Under the pieces are notes generated by a model. The model ran no database searches. It was not told the DNA's origin and saw only the letters and a program-made list of their open reading frames with translations. Both the position numbers and the translations under genes were made by a program. This document shows, in pieces, positions 16,938-25,405 of a stretch of 64,000 nt of DNA (position 1 is the stretch's first letter; each line of letters opens with the position of its first letter). The stretch covers positions 24,360 through 88,359 of the forward strand of contig NZ_MASS01000014.1 of assembly GCF_001707885.1 (NCBI RefSeq), in the 5' to 3' direction. Source of the stretch: Desulfosporosinus cupriresistens. GTDB taxonomy: Bacteria; Bacillota; Desulfitobacteriia; Desulfitobacteriales; Desulfitobacteriaceae.

Positions 16938-19900
16938 ATGGCAAAAATGAAAACCATGGATGGTAACGAAGCGGCCGCTCACGCGTCGTACGCGTTTACG
17001 GAAGTCGCCGCAATCTTCCCGATCACTCCCTCCTCGACAATGGCTGAATTGGTCGATGAATGGGCTGCTTTTGGGAGAAAAAATGTATTTGGACAAACGG
17101 TTAAGGTTGTGGAGATGCAATCCGAGGGGGGGGCTGCTGGTGCAGTACACGGTTCACTCCAAGGCGGGTCTTTAACTTCCACTTACACAGCTTCACAAGG
17201 CTTATTACTAATGATTCCTAACATGTATAAAATTGCTGGTGAGCTTCTACCCTGCGTATTTCATGTGAGCGCTCGTGCCTTGGCAACCCATGCACTTTCA
17301 ATTTTTGGTGATCATCAGGATGTTATGTCTGTGCGGGCGACTGGTTTCGCTGAGCTTGCTTCAAATAACGTGCAAGAAGCTATGGACCTAGCTTTTATCG
17401 CTCACCTCACCACGATTAAAGCTCGTGTACCGTTTCTTCATTTCTTTGACGGATTTCGTACTTCTCATGAAATTCAAAAAATTGAAGTTCCTGAGTATGA
17501 GGATGTTGCTCAACTATTAGATTGGGAGGCTCTTCAAGGTTTCCGTGACCGTGCTTTGAATCCAGAGCATCCGGTATTGCGTGGATCAGCTCAAAATCCT
17601 GACATCTACTTTCAAGGCCGTGAAGCTTGCAATCCTTTCTATGCTGCAATTCCTGATTTGGTTGAACATTATATGCAGGAGTATAAGAAACTTACTGGAC
17701 GCGAATATCATCCTTTCCAATACTATGGTGCCGAGGATGCAGAGTATGTCATTGTGACAATGGGTTCGATTTGTGACACGGTTGAGGAAACCATTGATTA
17801 CCTCTTGGCCAGAGGGGAAAAGGTTGGGGTTGTTAAAGTTCACCTGTACCGTCCGTTCTCCAGTGAATACTTCTTCAAAGTGTTGCCAACAACGGTTAAG
17901 AAGATTGCAGTGTTAGAGCGCACCAAAGAACCAGGCTCATTAGGTGAACCTCTTTATTTAGACATTAAAGAAATTTTCTACACTAACGAGATTAAACCAG
18001 TAATTGTTGGAGGCCGTTATGGTTTAGGTTCTAAAGATACGACTCCTTCTCAAGTACTGGCTGTATACAAGAACCTCAAGTCTGAAAGTCCTAAAAATGG
18101 CTTTACCATTGGGATTGTAGATGATGTTACCCATACTTCCTTAGCTGAAGACGAAATCATTGACACTGCCCCGGAAGGAACAATTTCCTGCAAGTTCTGG
18201 GGTCTGGGTTCAGACGGAACTGTTGGAGCTAATAAGCAAGCCATTAAAATTATTGGAGATCACACTGAACTTTATTCTCAAGCATATTTCCAATATGACA
18301 GTAAGAAATCCGGCGGAAACACGATTTCCCACCTCCGCTTTGGTAAGAAACCTATTAAATCTCCCTATTATGTTACTGGCACAAATTATATTGCTTGTTC
18401 CAATCAAACGTATGTTTATAAATACGATCTTTTAAAAGGCCTTAAGAAAAATGGCATTTTTGTCCTGAATTGTAACTGGTCGGCTGAAGAACTGGCTGAA
18501 AAACTTCCAGTCGCTATGAAGCAATCCATTGCCAAAAACAATGTCAATTTCTACATTATTGATGCAATAGCAATTGCTAATAAACTTGGTCTCGGTTCGC
18601 ACATTAACATGATCATGCAAGCGGCTTTCTTTAAATTGGCAAACGTGATTCCTGTCGAAGAAGCTATCAATTATCTGAAAGCTTCGGTCGTAAAGGCCTA
18701 TGGCAAAAGCGGTCAAAGCGTGGTGGATATGAACATTGCAGCAATTGACCAGGGTGTGTCTGCCTTTGTAAAGGTTGAAGTACCAGCGTCATGGGCTGAT
18801 GCAGACAATGCTCAAGCTCAAGCTGCTGCGGCAGTCGAAGAGCCTGCTTACATTAAGAATTTTGTTCGTCCAGTTAGTGCTTTAGAAGGCGATAGCCTTC
18901 CGGTCAGCATATTCTCAGGCAGTGAGGACGGAACGGTACCGCTGGGAACTTCTGCTTACGAAAAACGTGGTATCGCTGTCATCGTCCCAGAGTGGCAGGT
19001 AGAAGTATGTGTCCAATGCAATCAGTGCTCTTTCGTTTGCCCTCACGCGGCGATTCGTCCGTTCTTAATGAACGAGGAAGAAGTTAAAAACGTTCCGGAA
19101 ACATTCGCAACCAAGAAAGCAACGGGTAAAGGGACTGAAGGCCTCCAGTTCCGTGTTCAAGTGAGTCCTCTGGACTGCACTGGGTGTGGTAATTGTGCAG
19201 AAGTTTGTCCGGCTAAAGGAAAGGCCCTTATCATGAAGCCAGCGGATGAGCAAACTGAACTTCAAGCTAAAAATTGGGAGTATGCTACGACCATACCAAA
19301 TAAGGGTAAGTATTTCGAACTCAGTTCAGTTAAAAACAGCCAGTTTGCTCAGCCTTTACTTGAATTTAGCGGAGCATGCCCAGGCTGTGGTGAGACTCCA
19401 TATATTAAACTTATCACCCAACTCCACGGTGATCGCATGATGATTGCTAATGCAACGGGCTGTACTTCTATTTGGACTGGAAGTGCCCCTGCAGTTCCCT
19501 ATACGACCAATGCGGAAGGTAAAGGACCCGCTTGGGCCAATTCGTTGTTTGAGGACAACGCCGAGTTTGGTTATGGTATGTACGTGGGCGTTAGCCAACT
19601 CCGCGAAAAACTTGTCAGTTTGATGGAGCAAGCATTAGAGATGGATATTGATGGCCAGTTGAAAGAGGCTTTCCAAGAATGGCTCAGCGGCTGGAATGAC
19701 GCAGAGGCCTCTAAAGCAGCAGCAGCTAAGATCCTTGCCGCTCTTCAAGGATACGCTGGGGACAACAAAGTCCTCGCTGAAATCTTGGTTAAAAAAGATT
19801 ATCTCATTAAAAAATCTCAGTGGATTATCGGTGGAGATGGCTGGGCGTATGACATCGGATTTGGAGGATTAGACCACGTCTTAGCATCCGGGGAAGATGT

Positions 19901-20468
19901 GAATGTGCTTGTCGTTGATACGGAAGTCTATTCTAATACTGGCGGACAATCCTCCAAAGCGACGCCATGTGCCGCTGTAGCTAAGTTTGCGGCAGCAGGT
20001 AAGAAGATCCGTAAGAAGGATCTTGGTGTAATTGCTATGAGTTATGGTTATGTTTATGTGGCGCAAATCGCCTTGGGCGCGGACATGGCTCATACCCTCA
20101 AAGTTATGAAGGAAGCAGAGGCTTATAAAGGACCTTCTTTAATCATTGCTTATGCTCCATGCATAAATCATGGTATTAAAGCGGGAATGACTAAGAGCGT
20201 ACAAGAGGCAAAGAAAGCGGTTGAGTCCGGTTACTGGCATCTCTATCGTTTCAACCCGGATTTGATAGATCAAGGCAAGAATCCATTTAGCCTCGATTCT
20301 AAAGAACCTACGAGTTCCTTCCGTGATTTCATTATGGGTGAGGTTCGTTACTCTTCCTTGCAGAGTGCCTTCCCAGAAAGTGCTGAGGATCTCTTTGTGG
20401 GTGCCGAAAAATATGCCAAGATTCGCTATGAATCTTACAAACGTCTTGCTGACCAAAAGTGGGACTAA
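16938..20468 (+). CDS. nifJ: Pyruvate:ferredoxin (flavodoxin) oxidoreductase, copy 1
   Basis: Oxidises pyruvate and CoA to acetyl-CoA and CO2, passing electrons to ferredoxin; central to anaerobic metabolism. Single-chain 1176-residue enzyme. Visible: N-terminal TPP-domain half (MDGNEAAAHASYAFTEVAAI), the Glu of EMQSEGGAAGAVHGS, two 4Fe-4S motifs of the ferredoxin-like domain (CVQCNQCSFVCP near 19009 and CTGCGNCAEVCP near 19177), the proximal-cluster cysteines (ACPGCGETPY, ATGCTS, APCINHG) and the TPP/Mg site GGDGWAYDIGFGGLDH. ATG 16938 follows AGGAGG. The Gly-Gly in SEGG and LQGGS differs from copy 2 and from the usual SEAG and LQAGA. Confidence 0.96.
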   Translation: MAKMKTMDGNEAAAHASYAFTEVAAIFPITPSSTMAELVDEWAAFGRKNVFGQTVKVVEMQSEGGAAGAVHGSLQGGSLTSTYTASQGLLLMIPNMYKIAGELLPCVFHVSARALATHALSIFGDHQDVMSVRATGFAELASNNVQEAMDLAFIAHLTTIKARVPFLHFFDGFRTSHEIQKIEVPEYEDVAQLLDWEALQGFRDRALNPEHPVLRGSAQNPDIYFQGREACNPFYAAIPDLVEHYMQEYKKLTGREYHPFQYYGAEDAEYVIVTMGSICDTVEETIDYLLARGEKVGVVKVHLYRPFSSEYFFKVLPTTVKKIAVLERTKEPGSLGEPLYLDIKEIFYTNEIKPVIVGGRYGLGSKDTTPSQVLAVYKNLKSESPKNGFTIGIVDDVTHTSLAEDEIIDTAPEGTISCKFWGLGSDGTVGANKQAIKIIGDHTELYSQAYFQYDSKKSGGNTISHLRFGKKPIKSPYYVTGTNYIACSNQTYVYKYDLLKGLKKNGIFVLNCNWSAEELAEKLPVAMKQSIAKNNVNFYIIDAIAIANKLGLGSHINMIMQAAFFKLANVIPVEEAINYLKASVVKAYGKSGQSVVDMNIAAIDQGVSAFVKVEVPASWADADNAQAQAAAAVEEPAYIKNFVRPVSALEGDSLPVSIFSGSEDGTVPLGTSAYEKRGIAVIVPEWQVEVCVQCNQCSFVCPHAAIRPFLMNEEEVKNVPETFATKKATGKGTEGLQFRVQVSPLDCTGCGNCAEVCPAKGKALIMKPADEQTELQAKNWEYATTIPNKGKYFELSSVKNSQFAQPLLEFSGACPGCGETPYIKLITQLHGDRMMIANATGCTSIWTGSAPAVPYTTNAEGKGPAWANSLFEDNAEFGYGMYVGVSQLREKLVSLMEQALEMDIDGQLKEAFQEWLSGWNDAEASKAAAAKILAALQGYAGDNKVLAEILVKKDYLIKKSQWIIGGDGWAYDIGFGGLDHVLASGEDVNVLVVDTEVYSNTGGQSSKATPCAAVAKFAAAGKKIRKKDLGVIAMSYGYVYVAQIALGADMAHTLKVMKEAEAYKGPSLIIAYAPCINHGIKAGMTKSVQEAKKAVESGYWHLYRFNPDLIDQGKNPFSLDSKEPTSSFRDFIMGEVRYSSLQSAFPESAEDLFVGAEKYAKIRYESYKRLADQKWD

Positions 20469-20502
20469 AATCTAGTTGAGAAACAATTTAATAGATTTGT
20501 TT

Positions 20503-20529
20503 AAAAGAGCAGGGTAACCTGCTCTTTTT
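20503..20529 (+). terminator. Intrinsic terminator after nifJ copy 1
   Basis: AAAAGAGCAGG-GTAA-CCTGCTCTTTTT. A related AAGAGCAG hairpin follows copy 2, so the duplicated unit includes promoter, gene and terminator. Confidence 0.85.
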
Positions 20530-20588
20530 GCATTAGAATATGGTTATAAAGAATAAGTAAAAATTACCAAATCTTTAAATTATGATCA

Positions 20589-20617
20589 TTGACGAATAAA
20601 ACAATAAAGGATATACT
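20589..20617 (+). promoter_or_regulatory. Strong sigma-A promoter upstream of nifJ copy 2
   Basis: TTGACG at 20589-20594, a 17-base spacer and TATACT at 20612-20617. It has no counterpart upstream of copy 1 in sequence, and lies 130 bases before the promoter shared with copy 1. Confidence 0.6.
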
Positions 20618-20629
20618 AATGTCTTCGCA

Positions 20630-20663
20630 GGGAGGACTCCTTGGAAAGAACTAAGGAGTTCCC
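20630..20663 (+). promoter_or_regulatory. Leader or small-RNA hairpin
   Basis: GGGA-GG-ACTCCTT pairs with AAGGAGT-TCCC (GG bulged), just after the start site expected from the promoter at 20589. No T-run follows. Matches no riboswitch class I recognise. Confidence 0.45.
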
Positions 20664-20745
20664 ACGGTCTATTCTTATACTATTTATTAAGCTATTCTGT
20701 TTGTGCGAACGGTATAAAAGATATAGATTGTGAATTATATTTTTT

Positions 20746-20774
20746 TTGTAGAAATGCGAATGTTATGCTATGCT
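20746..20774 (+). promoter_or_regulatory. Promoter of nifJ copy 2
   Basis: TTGTAG at 20746-20751, 17-base spacer, TATGCT at 20769-20774. The stretch TGTTATGCTATGCT is identical to that upstream of copy 1. Confidence 0.7.
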
Positions 20775-20936
20775 ATATAAGAGAACGGTCAGGTGGTCAG
20801 ACCATTGATCCTCAACCAAATTGTTTAACTTTTCACAAACTAAATTCTAACACTTGGACTTGGGGAATAGAGCGGGGATCACCGTCCACAAAGTCTCAAA
20901 GTTAAATTAATTACATAATTAGGAGGGTACGAAATA

Positions 20937-23900
20937 ATGGCAAAAATGAAGACTATGGATGGTAATGAAGCGGCTGCCCACGCGTCGTACGCGTTTACGG
21001 AAGTTGCCGCAATTTTCCCGATAACCCCCTCTTCGACGATGGCTGAATTAGTCGATGAATGGGCTGCTCATGGAAGAAAAAATGTATTTGGACAAACTGT
21101 TAAAGTGGTAGAGATGCAATCTGAAGCTGGTGCTGCTGGTGCAGTACATGGTTCACTCCAGGCTGGAGCGTTAACTACTACTTATACAGCGTCACAAGGC
21201 TTACTTCTAATGATCCCTAATATGTATAAAATTGCTGGTGAACTTCTGCCGTGCGTATTCCATGTGAGCGCTCGTGCCTTGGCAACCCACGCACTTTCGA
21301 TTTTCGGCGATCACCAGGATGTTATGTCAGTGCGGGCGACTGGTTTTGCTGAGCTTTCATCAAATAGTGTTCAAGAGGCATTAGATCTAGGCTTTATTGC
21401 CCACTTAGCCACGATCAAGTCTCGCGTGCCTTTCCTTCATTTCTTTGACGGATTCCGCACTTCTCATGAAATTCAAAAAATAGAAGTGCCAGAATATGAA
21501 GAAGTTGCTCAATTAGTCGACATGGAGGCAGTTCAAGCCTTCCGTGATCGTTCTTTAAATCCTGAGCGTCCAGTTCTCCGCGGAACAGCTCAAAACCCTG
21601 ACATCTATTTCCAAGGCCGTGAAGCATCCAATCCTTTCTATGATGCGATTCCTGACATGGTCGAGCATTATATGCAAGAATATAAGAAACTCACTGGTCG
21701 AGAATATCACCCCTTCCAATATTATGGCGCTGAAGATGCAGAGTATGTTATCGTGGCGATGGGTTCAATTTGCGACACGATTGAGGAAACCATTGATTAC
21801 CTGGTAGCCAAAGGAGAGAAGGTTGGGGTCGTTAAAGTTCACCTGTACCGTCCGTTCTCTAGTGATTACTTCTTCAAAGTGTTGCCCAAAACCGTTAAGA
21901 AAATTGCGGTTCTTGATCGTACCAAAGAATCAGGTTCCTCGGGTGAACCACTCTATTTAGATATTAATGAAATTTTCTATGCGAGCGATATAAAACCGGT
22001 AATTGTCGGTGGTCGTTATGGCTTAGGATCTAAAGATACAACTCCTTCTCAAGTGCTGGCTGTCTACAAAAACCTCATGTCTGAAAGCCCGAAAAATAGC
22101 TTTACTATCGGGATCGTGGATGATGTAACCCATACCTCCTTAGTTGAAGACGTAACGATTGATACCGCTCCCGAAGGAACAATTTCCTGTAAGTTCTGGG
22201 GACTCGGTTCAGACGGTACTGTCGGTGCCAACAAGCAAGCGATTAAGATAATTGGTGATCATACAAAGCTTTATGTACAAGCTTATTTCCAATACGACAG
22301 TAAGAAATCTGGCGGAATTACGATTTCCCACCTTCGTTTTGGCAAGAAAGAAATTAAATCACCTTATTATGTGACAGGTACAAATTATATTGCCTGCTCA
22401 AACCAATCCTATGTTTACAAATATGACCTATTAAAAGGTCTTAAAAAGAATGGCATTTTTGTTTTGAATTGTCAGTGGACAATGGAAGAATTGGAAGAAA
22501 AACTTCCAGCTGCCATGAAACAATTTATTGCTAGAAATAATGTCAACTTCTATATTATCGATGCTGTATCAATTGCTGGCAAAATTGGACTCCGTACTCG
22601 CACTAACATGATTATGCAAGCTGCTTTCTTTAAACTTTCCAATGTTATTCCTGTTGAAGAGGCCATCGACTATCTAAAAGCTTCTGTTGTGAAGTCCTAT
22701 GGTAAGAAGGGCCAAAACATTGTGGACATGAACATTGCGGCGGTTGATCAAGGAGTGTCTTCCTTTGTTAAAGTCGAAGTACCTGCTTCCTGGGCTAATG
22801 CAGACAATGCGCAAGCTCAAGCTGCTGCAACGGTTAACGAGCCTGCTTACGTAACTGATATTCTTCGTCCAGTGAATGCTATGGAGGGAGACAATCTCCC
22901 AGTTAGTACTTTCGTTGGCCGTGAAGATGGAACAGTACCGTTGGGAACTGCTGCTTACGAAAAACGGGGCATTGCTGTCATTGTTCCAGAGTGGCAGATG
23001 GATAAATGTATTCAGTGTAACCAATGTTCTTATGTTTGTCCACACGCAGCGATTCGCCCGTTCCTATTGAACGAGGAAGAAGTCAAAAACGCTCCGGAAA
23101 CCTTCGCAGTTAAGAAAGCGACTGGCAAAGAGGCGACTGGTCTGCAATTCCGTGTTCAAGTAAGTCCCTTAGATTGCACAGGTTGTGGCAATTGCGCAGA
23201 GGTTTGTCCGGCTAAAGAAAAGGCTCTCGTCATGGAACCAGCAGCTGAACAAGTCGAACGTCAAGCTGGAAACTGGGAGTATGCAGTTACTCTTACAAAT
23301 AAGAGCAACCTGTTTAACTTGACGACAGTTAAAGCTAGCCAATTTGTTCAGCCTTTACTGGAGTTCAATGGAGCCTGCCCAGGTTGTGGGGAGACTGCTT
23401 ATATCAAACTTATTACCCAACTTTATGGCGACCGTATGATGATTGCTAATGCTACGGGTTGTACTTCTATCTGGTCTGGAAGCGCTCCTGCAGTTCCCTA
23501 TACAACCAACGAAGAAGGCAAAGGCCCGACTTGGGCTAACTCCTTATTTGAAGACAATGCCGAGTTTGGTTATGGTATGTCCGTGGGCGTTAGTCAACAA
23601 CGTGGAAAACTAGCTGATCTGATGAATCAAGCGCTAGAACTTGAAATTAGTTCTGAGCTCAAAGCTGCTTTCCAAGAATGGCTCGAAGGTTCCGATGATG
23701 CAGATGTCTCCAAGGCGGCAACCACAAAGATTCTGGCGGGTCTCAAAGGATACGCTGGCGATAACAAAGTCCTTGCTGAAATTGCAGCGAAGAAAGATCA
23801 TCTCATCAAAAAATCTCAGTGGATTATCGGTGGAGATGGTTGGGCGTATGATATCGGATTCGGGGGATTAGACCACGTCTTAGCTTCCGGAGAAGATGTG

Positions 23901-24467
23901 AATGTGCTAGTTGTTGACACTGAAGTTTACTCTAATACTGGTGGACAATCCTCTAAATCTACGCCTTGTGCTGCAGTAGCTAAGTTTGCGGCAGCAGGCA
24001 AGAAGATTCGTAAAAAAGACCTAGGTGTTATTGCCATGAGTTATGGTTATGTTTATGTAGCCCAAATCGCTTTAGGTGCAGATATGGCTCATACTCTTAA
24101 AGTTATGAAAGAAGCAGAAGCCTATAAAGGACCTTCTTTGATCATTGCTTATGCTCCCTGTATTAACCATGGTCTCAAGGCAGGAATGACTAAGAGTGTC
24201 CAAGAGGCTAAGAAAGCGGTCGAATCCGGTTACTGGCATCTTTATCGTTTCAACCCAGACTTGATGGAACAAGGTAAGAATCCATTTAGCCTCGATTCCA
24301 AAGAACCTACGACTTCCTTCCGTGAGTTTATTATGGGCGAAGTACGTTACTCTTCCTTGCTAAATACCTTCCCGGAAAGTGCAGAGGAACTCTTTGTGGG
24401 GGCTGAAAAATACGCTAAGATGCGTTATGATTCCTACAAACGTCTTGCTGACCAAAAGTGGGACTAA
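20937..24467 (+). CDS. nifJ: Pyruvate:ferredoxin (flavodoxin) oxidoreductase, copy 2
   Basis: Same activity, length (1176 residues) and domain order as copy 1, with all cluster and TPP motifs intact: EMQSEAGAAGAVHGSLQAGA, CIQCNQCSYVCP, CTGCGNCAEVCP, ACPGCGETAY, GGDGWAYDIGFGGLDH, YAPCINHG. The two proteins look very similar along their entire length, with differences concentrated in the 790-850 region (linker after the ferredoxin domain) and around 900-950. ATG 20937 follows AGGAGGG. Separate promoter and terminator suggest independent expression. Copy 2 keeps the canonical active-site residues, so it is the safer candidate for the main enzyme. Confidence 0.97.
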   Translation: MAKMKTMDGNEAAAHASYAFTEVAAIFPITPSSTMAELVDEWAAHGRKNVFGQTVKVVEMQSEAGAAGAVHGSLQAGALTTTYTASQGLLLMIPNMYKIAGELLPCVFHVSARALATHALSIFGDHQDVMSVRATGFAELSSNSVQEALDLGFIAHLATIKSRVPFLHFFDGFRTSHEIQKIEVPEYEEVAQLVDMEAVQAFRDRSLNPERPVLRGTAQNPDIYFQGREASNPFYDAIPDMVEHYMQEYKKLTGREYHPFQYYGAEDAEYVIVAMGSICDTIEETIDYLVAKGEKVGVVKVHLYRPFSSDYFFKVLPKTVKKIAVLDRTKESGSSGEPLYLDINEIFYASDIKPVIVGGRYGLGSKDTTPSQVLAVYKNLMSESPKNSFTIGIVDDVTHTSLVEDVTIDTAPEGTISCKFWGLGSDGTVGANKQAIKIIGDHTKLYVQAYFQYDSKKSGGITISHLRFGKKEIKSPYYVTGTNYIACSNQSYVYKYDLLKGLKKNGIFVLNCQWTMEELEEKLPAAMKQFIARNNVNFYIIDAVSIAGKIGLRTRTNMIMQAAFFKLSNVIPVEEAIDYLKASVVKSYGKKGQNIVDMNIAAVDQGVSSFVKVEVPASWANADNAQAQAAATVNEPAYVTDILRPVNAMEGDNLPVSTFVGREDGTVPLGTAAYEKRGIAVIVPEWQMDKCIQCNQCSYVCPHAAIRPFLLNEEEVKNAPETFAVKKATGKEATGLQFRVQVSPLDCTGCGNCAEVCPAKEKALVMEPAAEQVERQAGNWEYAVTLTNKSNLFNLTTVKASQFVQPLLEFNGACPGCGETAYIKLITQLYGDRMMIANATGCTSIWSGSAPAVPYTTNEEGKGPTWANSLFEDNAEFGYGMSVGVSQQRGKLADLMNQALELEISSELKAAFQEWLEGSDDADVSKAATTKILAGLKGYAGDNKVLAEIAAKKDHLIKKSQWIIGGDGWAYDIGFGGLDHVLASGEDVNVLVVDTEVYSNTGGQSSKSTPCAAVAKFAAAGKKIRKKDLGVIAMSYGYVYVAQIALGADMAHTLKVMKEAEAYKGPSLIIAYAPCINHGLKAGMTKSVQEAKKAVESGYWHLYRFNPDLMEQGKNPFSLDSKEPTTSFREFIMGEVRYSSLLNTFPESAEELFVGAEKYAKMRYDSYKRLADQKWD

Positions 24468-24504
24468 AAATTTAATCAACTAGTTTTCATAGATATTGAT
24501 TTGG

Positions 24505-24532
24505 AAGAGCAGCTAACCCTGCTCTTTCTTTT
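24505..24532 (+). terminator. Intrinsic terminator after nifJ copy 2
   Basis: AAGAGCAG-CTAACC-CTGCTCTT followed by TCTTTTATTTT. Confidence 0.8.
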
Positions 24533-24560
24533 ATTTTGCCAAGCATAAACTAGCAATTTA

Positions 24561-24590
24561 GGGGGACACTCGGGCATCCATTGGTTTCCA
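24561..24590. repeat. Fragment of the modular repeat
   Basis: GGGGGACACTCGGGCATCC matches the module seen near 4175, 47304 and 63666. The surrounding 24533-24850 stretch holds only short broken frames and an imperfect AT-rich inverted repeat near 24757-24805; no gene recognised. Confidence 0.45.
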
Positions 24591-24872
24591 TGAATCACAT
24601 TAGGGGCATAAATATTTGGAGCACCTCATCCGCTATTGTTCTATGCACGACGAACAAATGGTTTATGAAAGAGCGCGCTATTTTTAAGCAAGCTGGATTT
24701 TACCCTAAAGAGGCTATCTTATTATATTTTAGAGAAACCAGCAGATTAGCAGTATAGAATAGGATTAAGTACCAGAAAATAAAAGGTAAATCCTGTTCTA
24801 TTCTATAATCTATCGGATCGATGATCTATAGTTAGAAGTACAGAAAGTAATGTGGGGATGAGATGTATCATT

Positions 24873-25166
24873 ATGGGAAACTTTTTTTGGTCTAATACAA
24901 TCTGGTATATATTACTGAGTTGTTTAACAGTTGTGGAATTAATCGTTGTTTTTGTCAGGCAAGAAAAGCGAAAGTTTGTTTTAGCTTATTACTTAACTTT
25001 AACTGGAACAACCCTATTTTTTGAAACTATTCTTTTCATCGTATTTAGAGCTTATTATTACTACCCGATGATAATACAAACCTCATCATTTGATGATGCC
25101 CTTGCGGGTAATCTTTTTTCACAGTTTTCTCTTGGAGCGACAGCATTGTTACTTCGCCTTTTCTAA
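24873..25166 (+). CDS. Small membrane protein, probably truncated
   Basis: 97-residue frame (GTG at 24852 would add seven codons) with two to three hydrophobic segments: TIWYILLSCLTVVELIVVFV, YYLTLTGTTLFFETILFIVF and a partial third. The stretch ending NLFSQFSLGATALLL stops abruptly, and another frame (25090-25296) stays open beyond it with a further hydrophobic run, which suggests a decayed 3' end. It resembles small uncharacterised membrane proteins of spore-forming clostridia, but I cannot name a family with confidence. No function is proposed. Confidence 0.45.
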   Translation: MGNFFWSNTIWYILLSCLTVVELIVVFVRQEKRKFVLAYYLTLTGTTLFFETILFIVFRAYYYYPMIIQTSSFDDALAGNLFSQFSLGATALLLRLF

Positions 25167-25405
25167 ACTTGTACAAATATATGTGCAGGTTATTATCATT
25201 TTGTCATTAAATTTTATTATGATTGCCTTTTGTAATATTTTGGAGAGTGTTTCACACACAGTAGTAGTGAAATGCTCTTATTTTATTGTCCTGTAACTGC
25301 TAATGGACTTAGGGGTTAGGTTTTTTCTAATGGTGAAGAGGGCCAAAGACTTGCGCATAATCAACTTGTTGTCGGACAAAATAAACTTGATAAGGAGGGG
25401 AAAAG

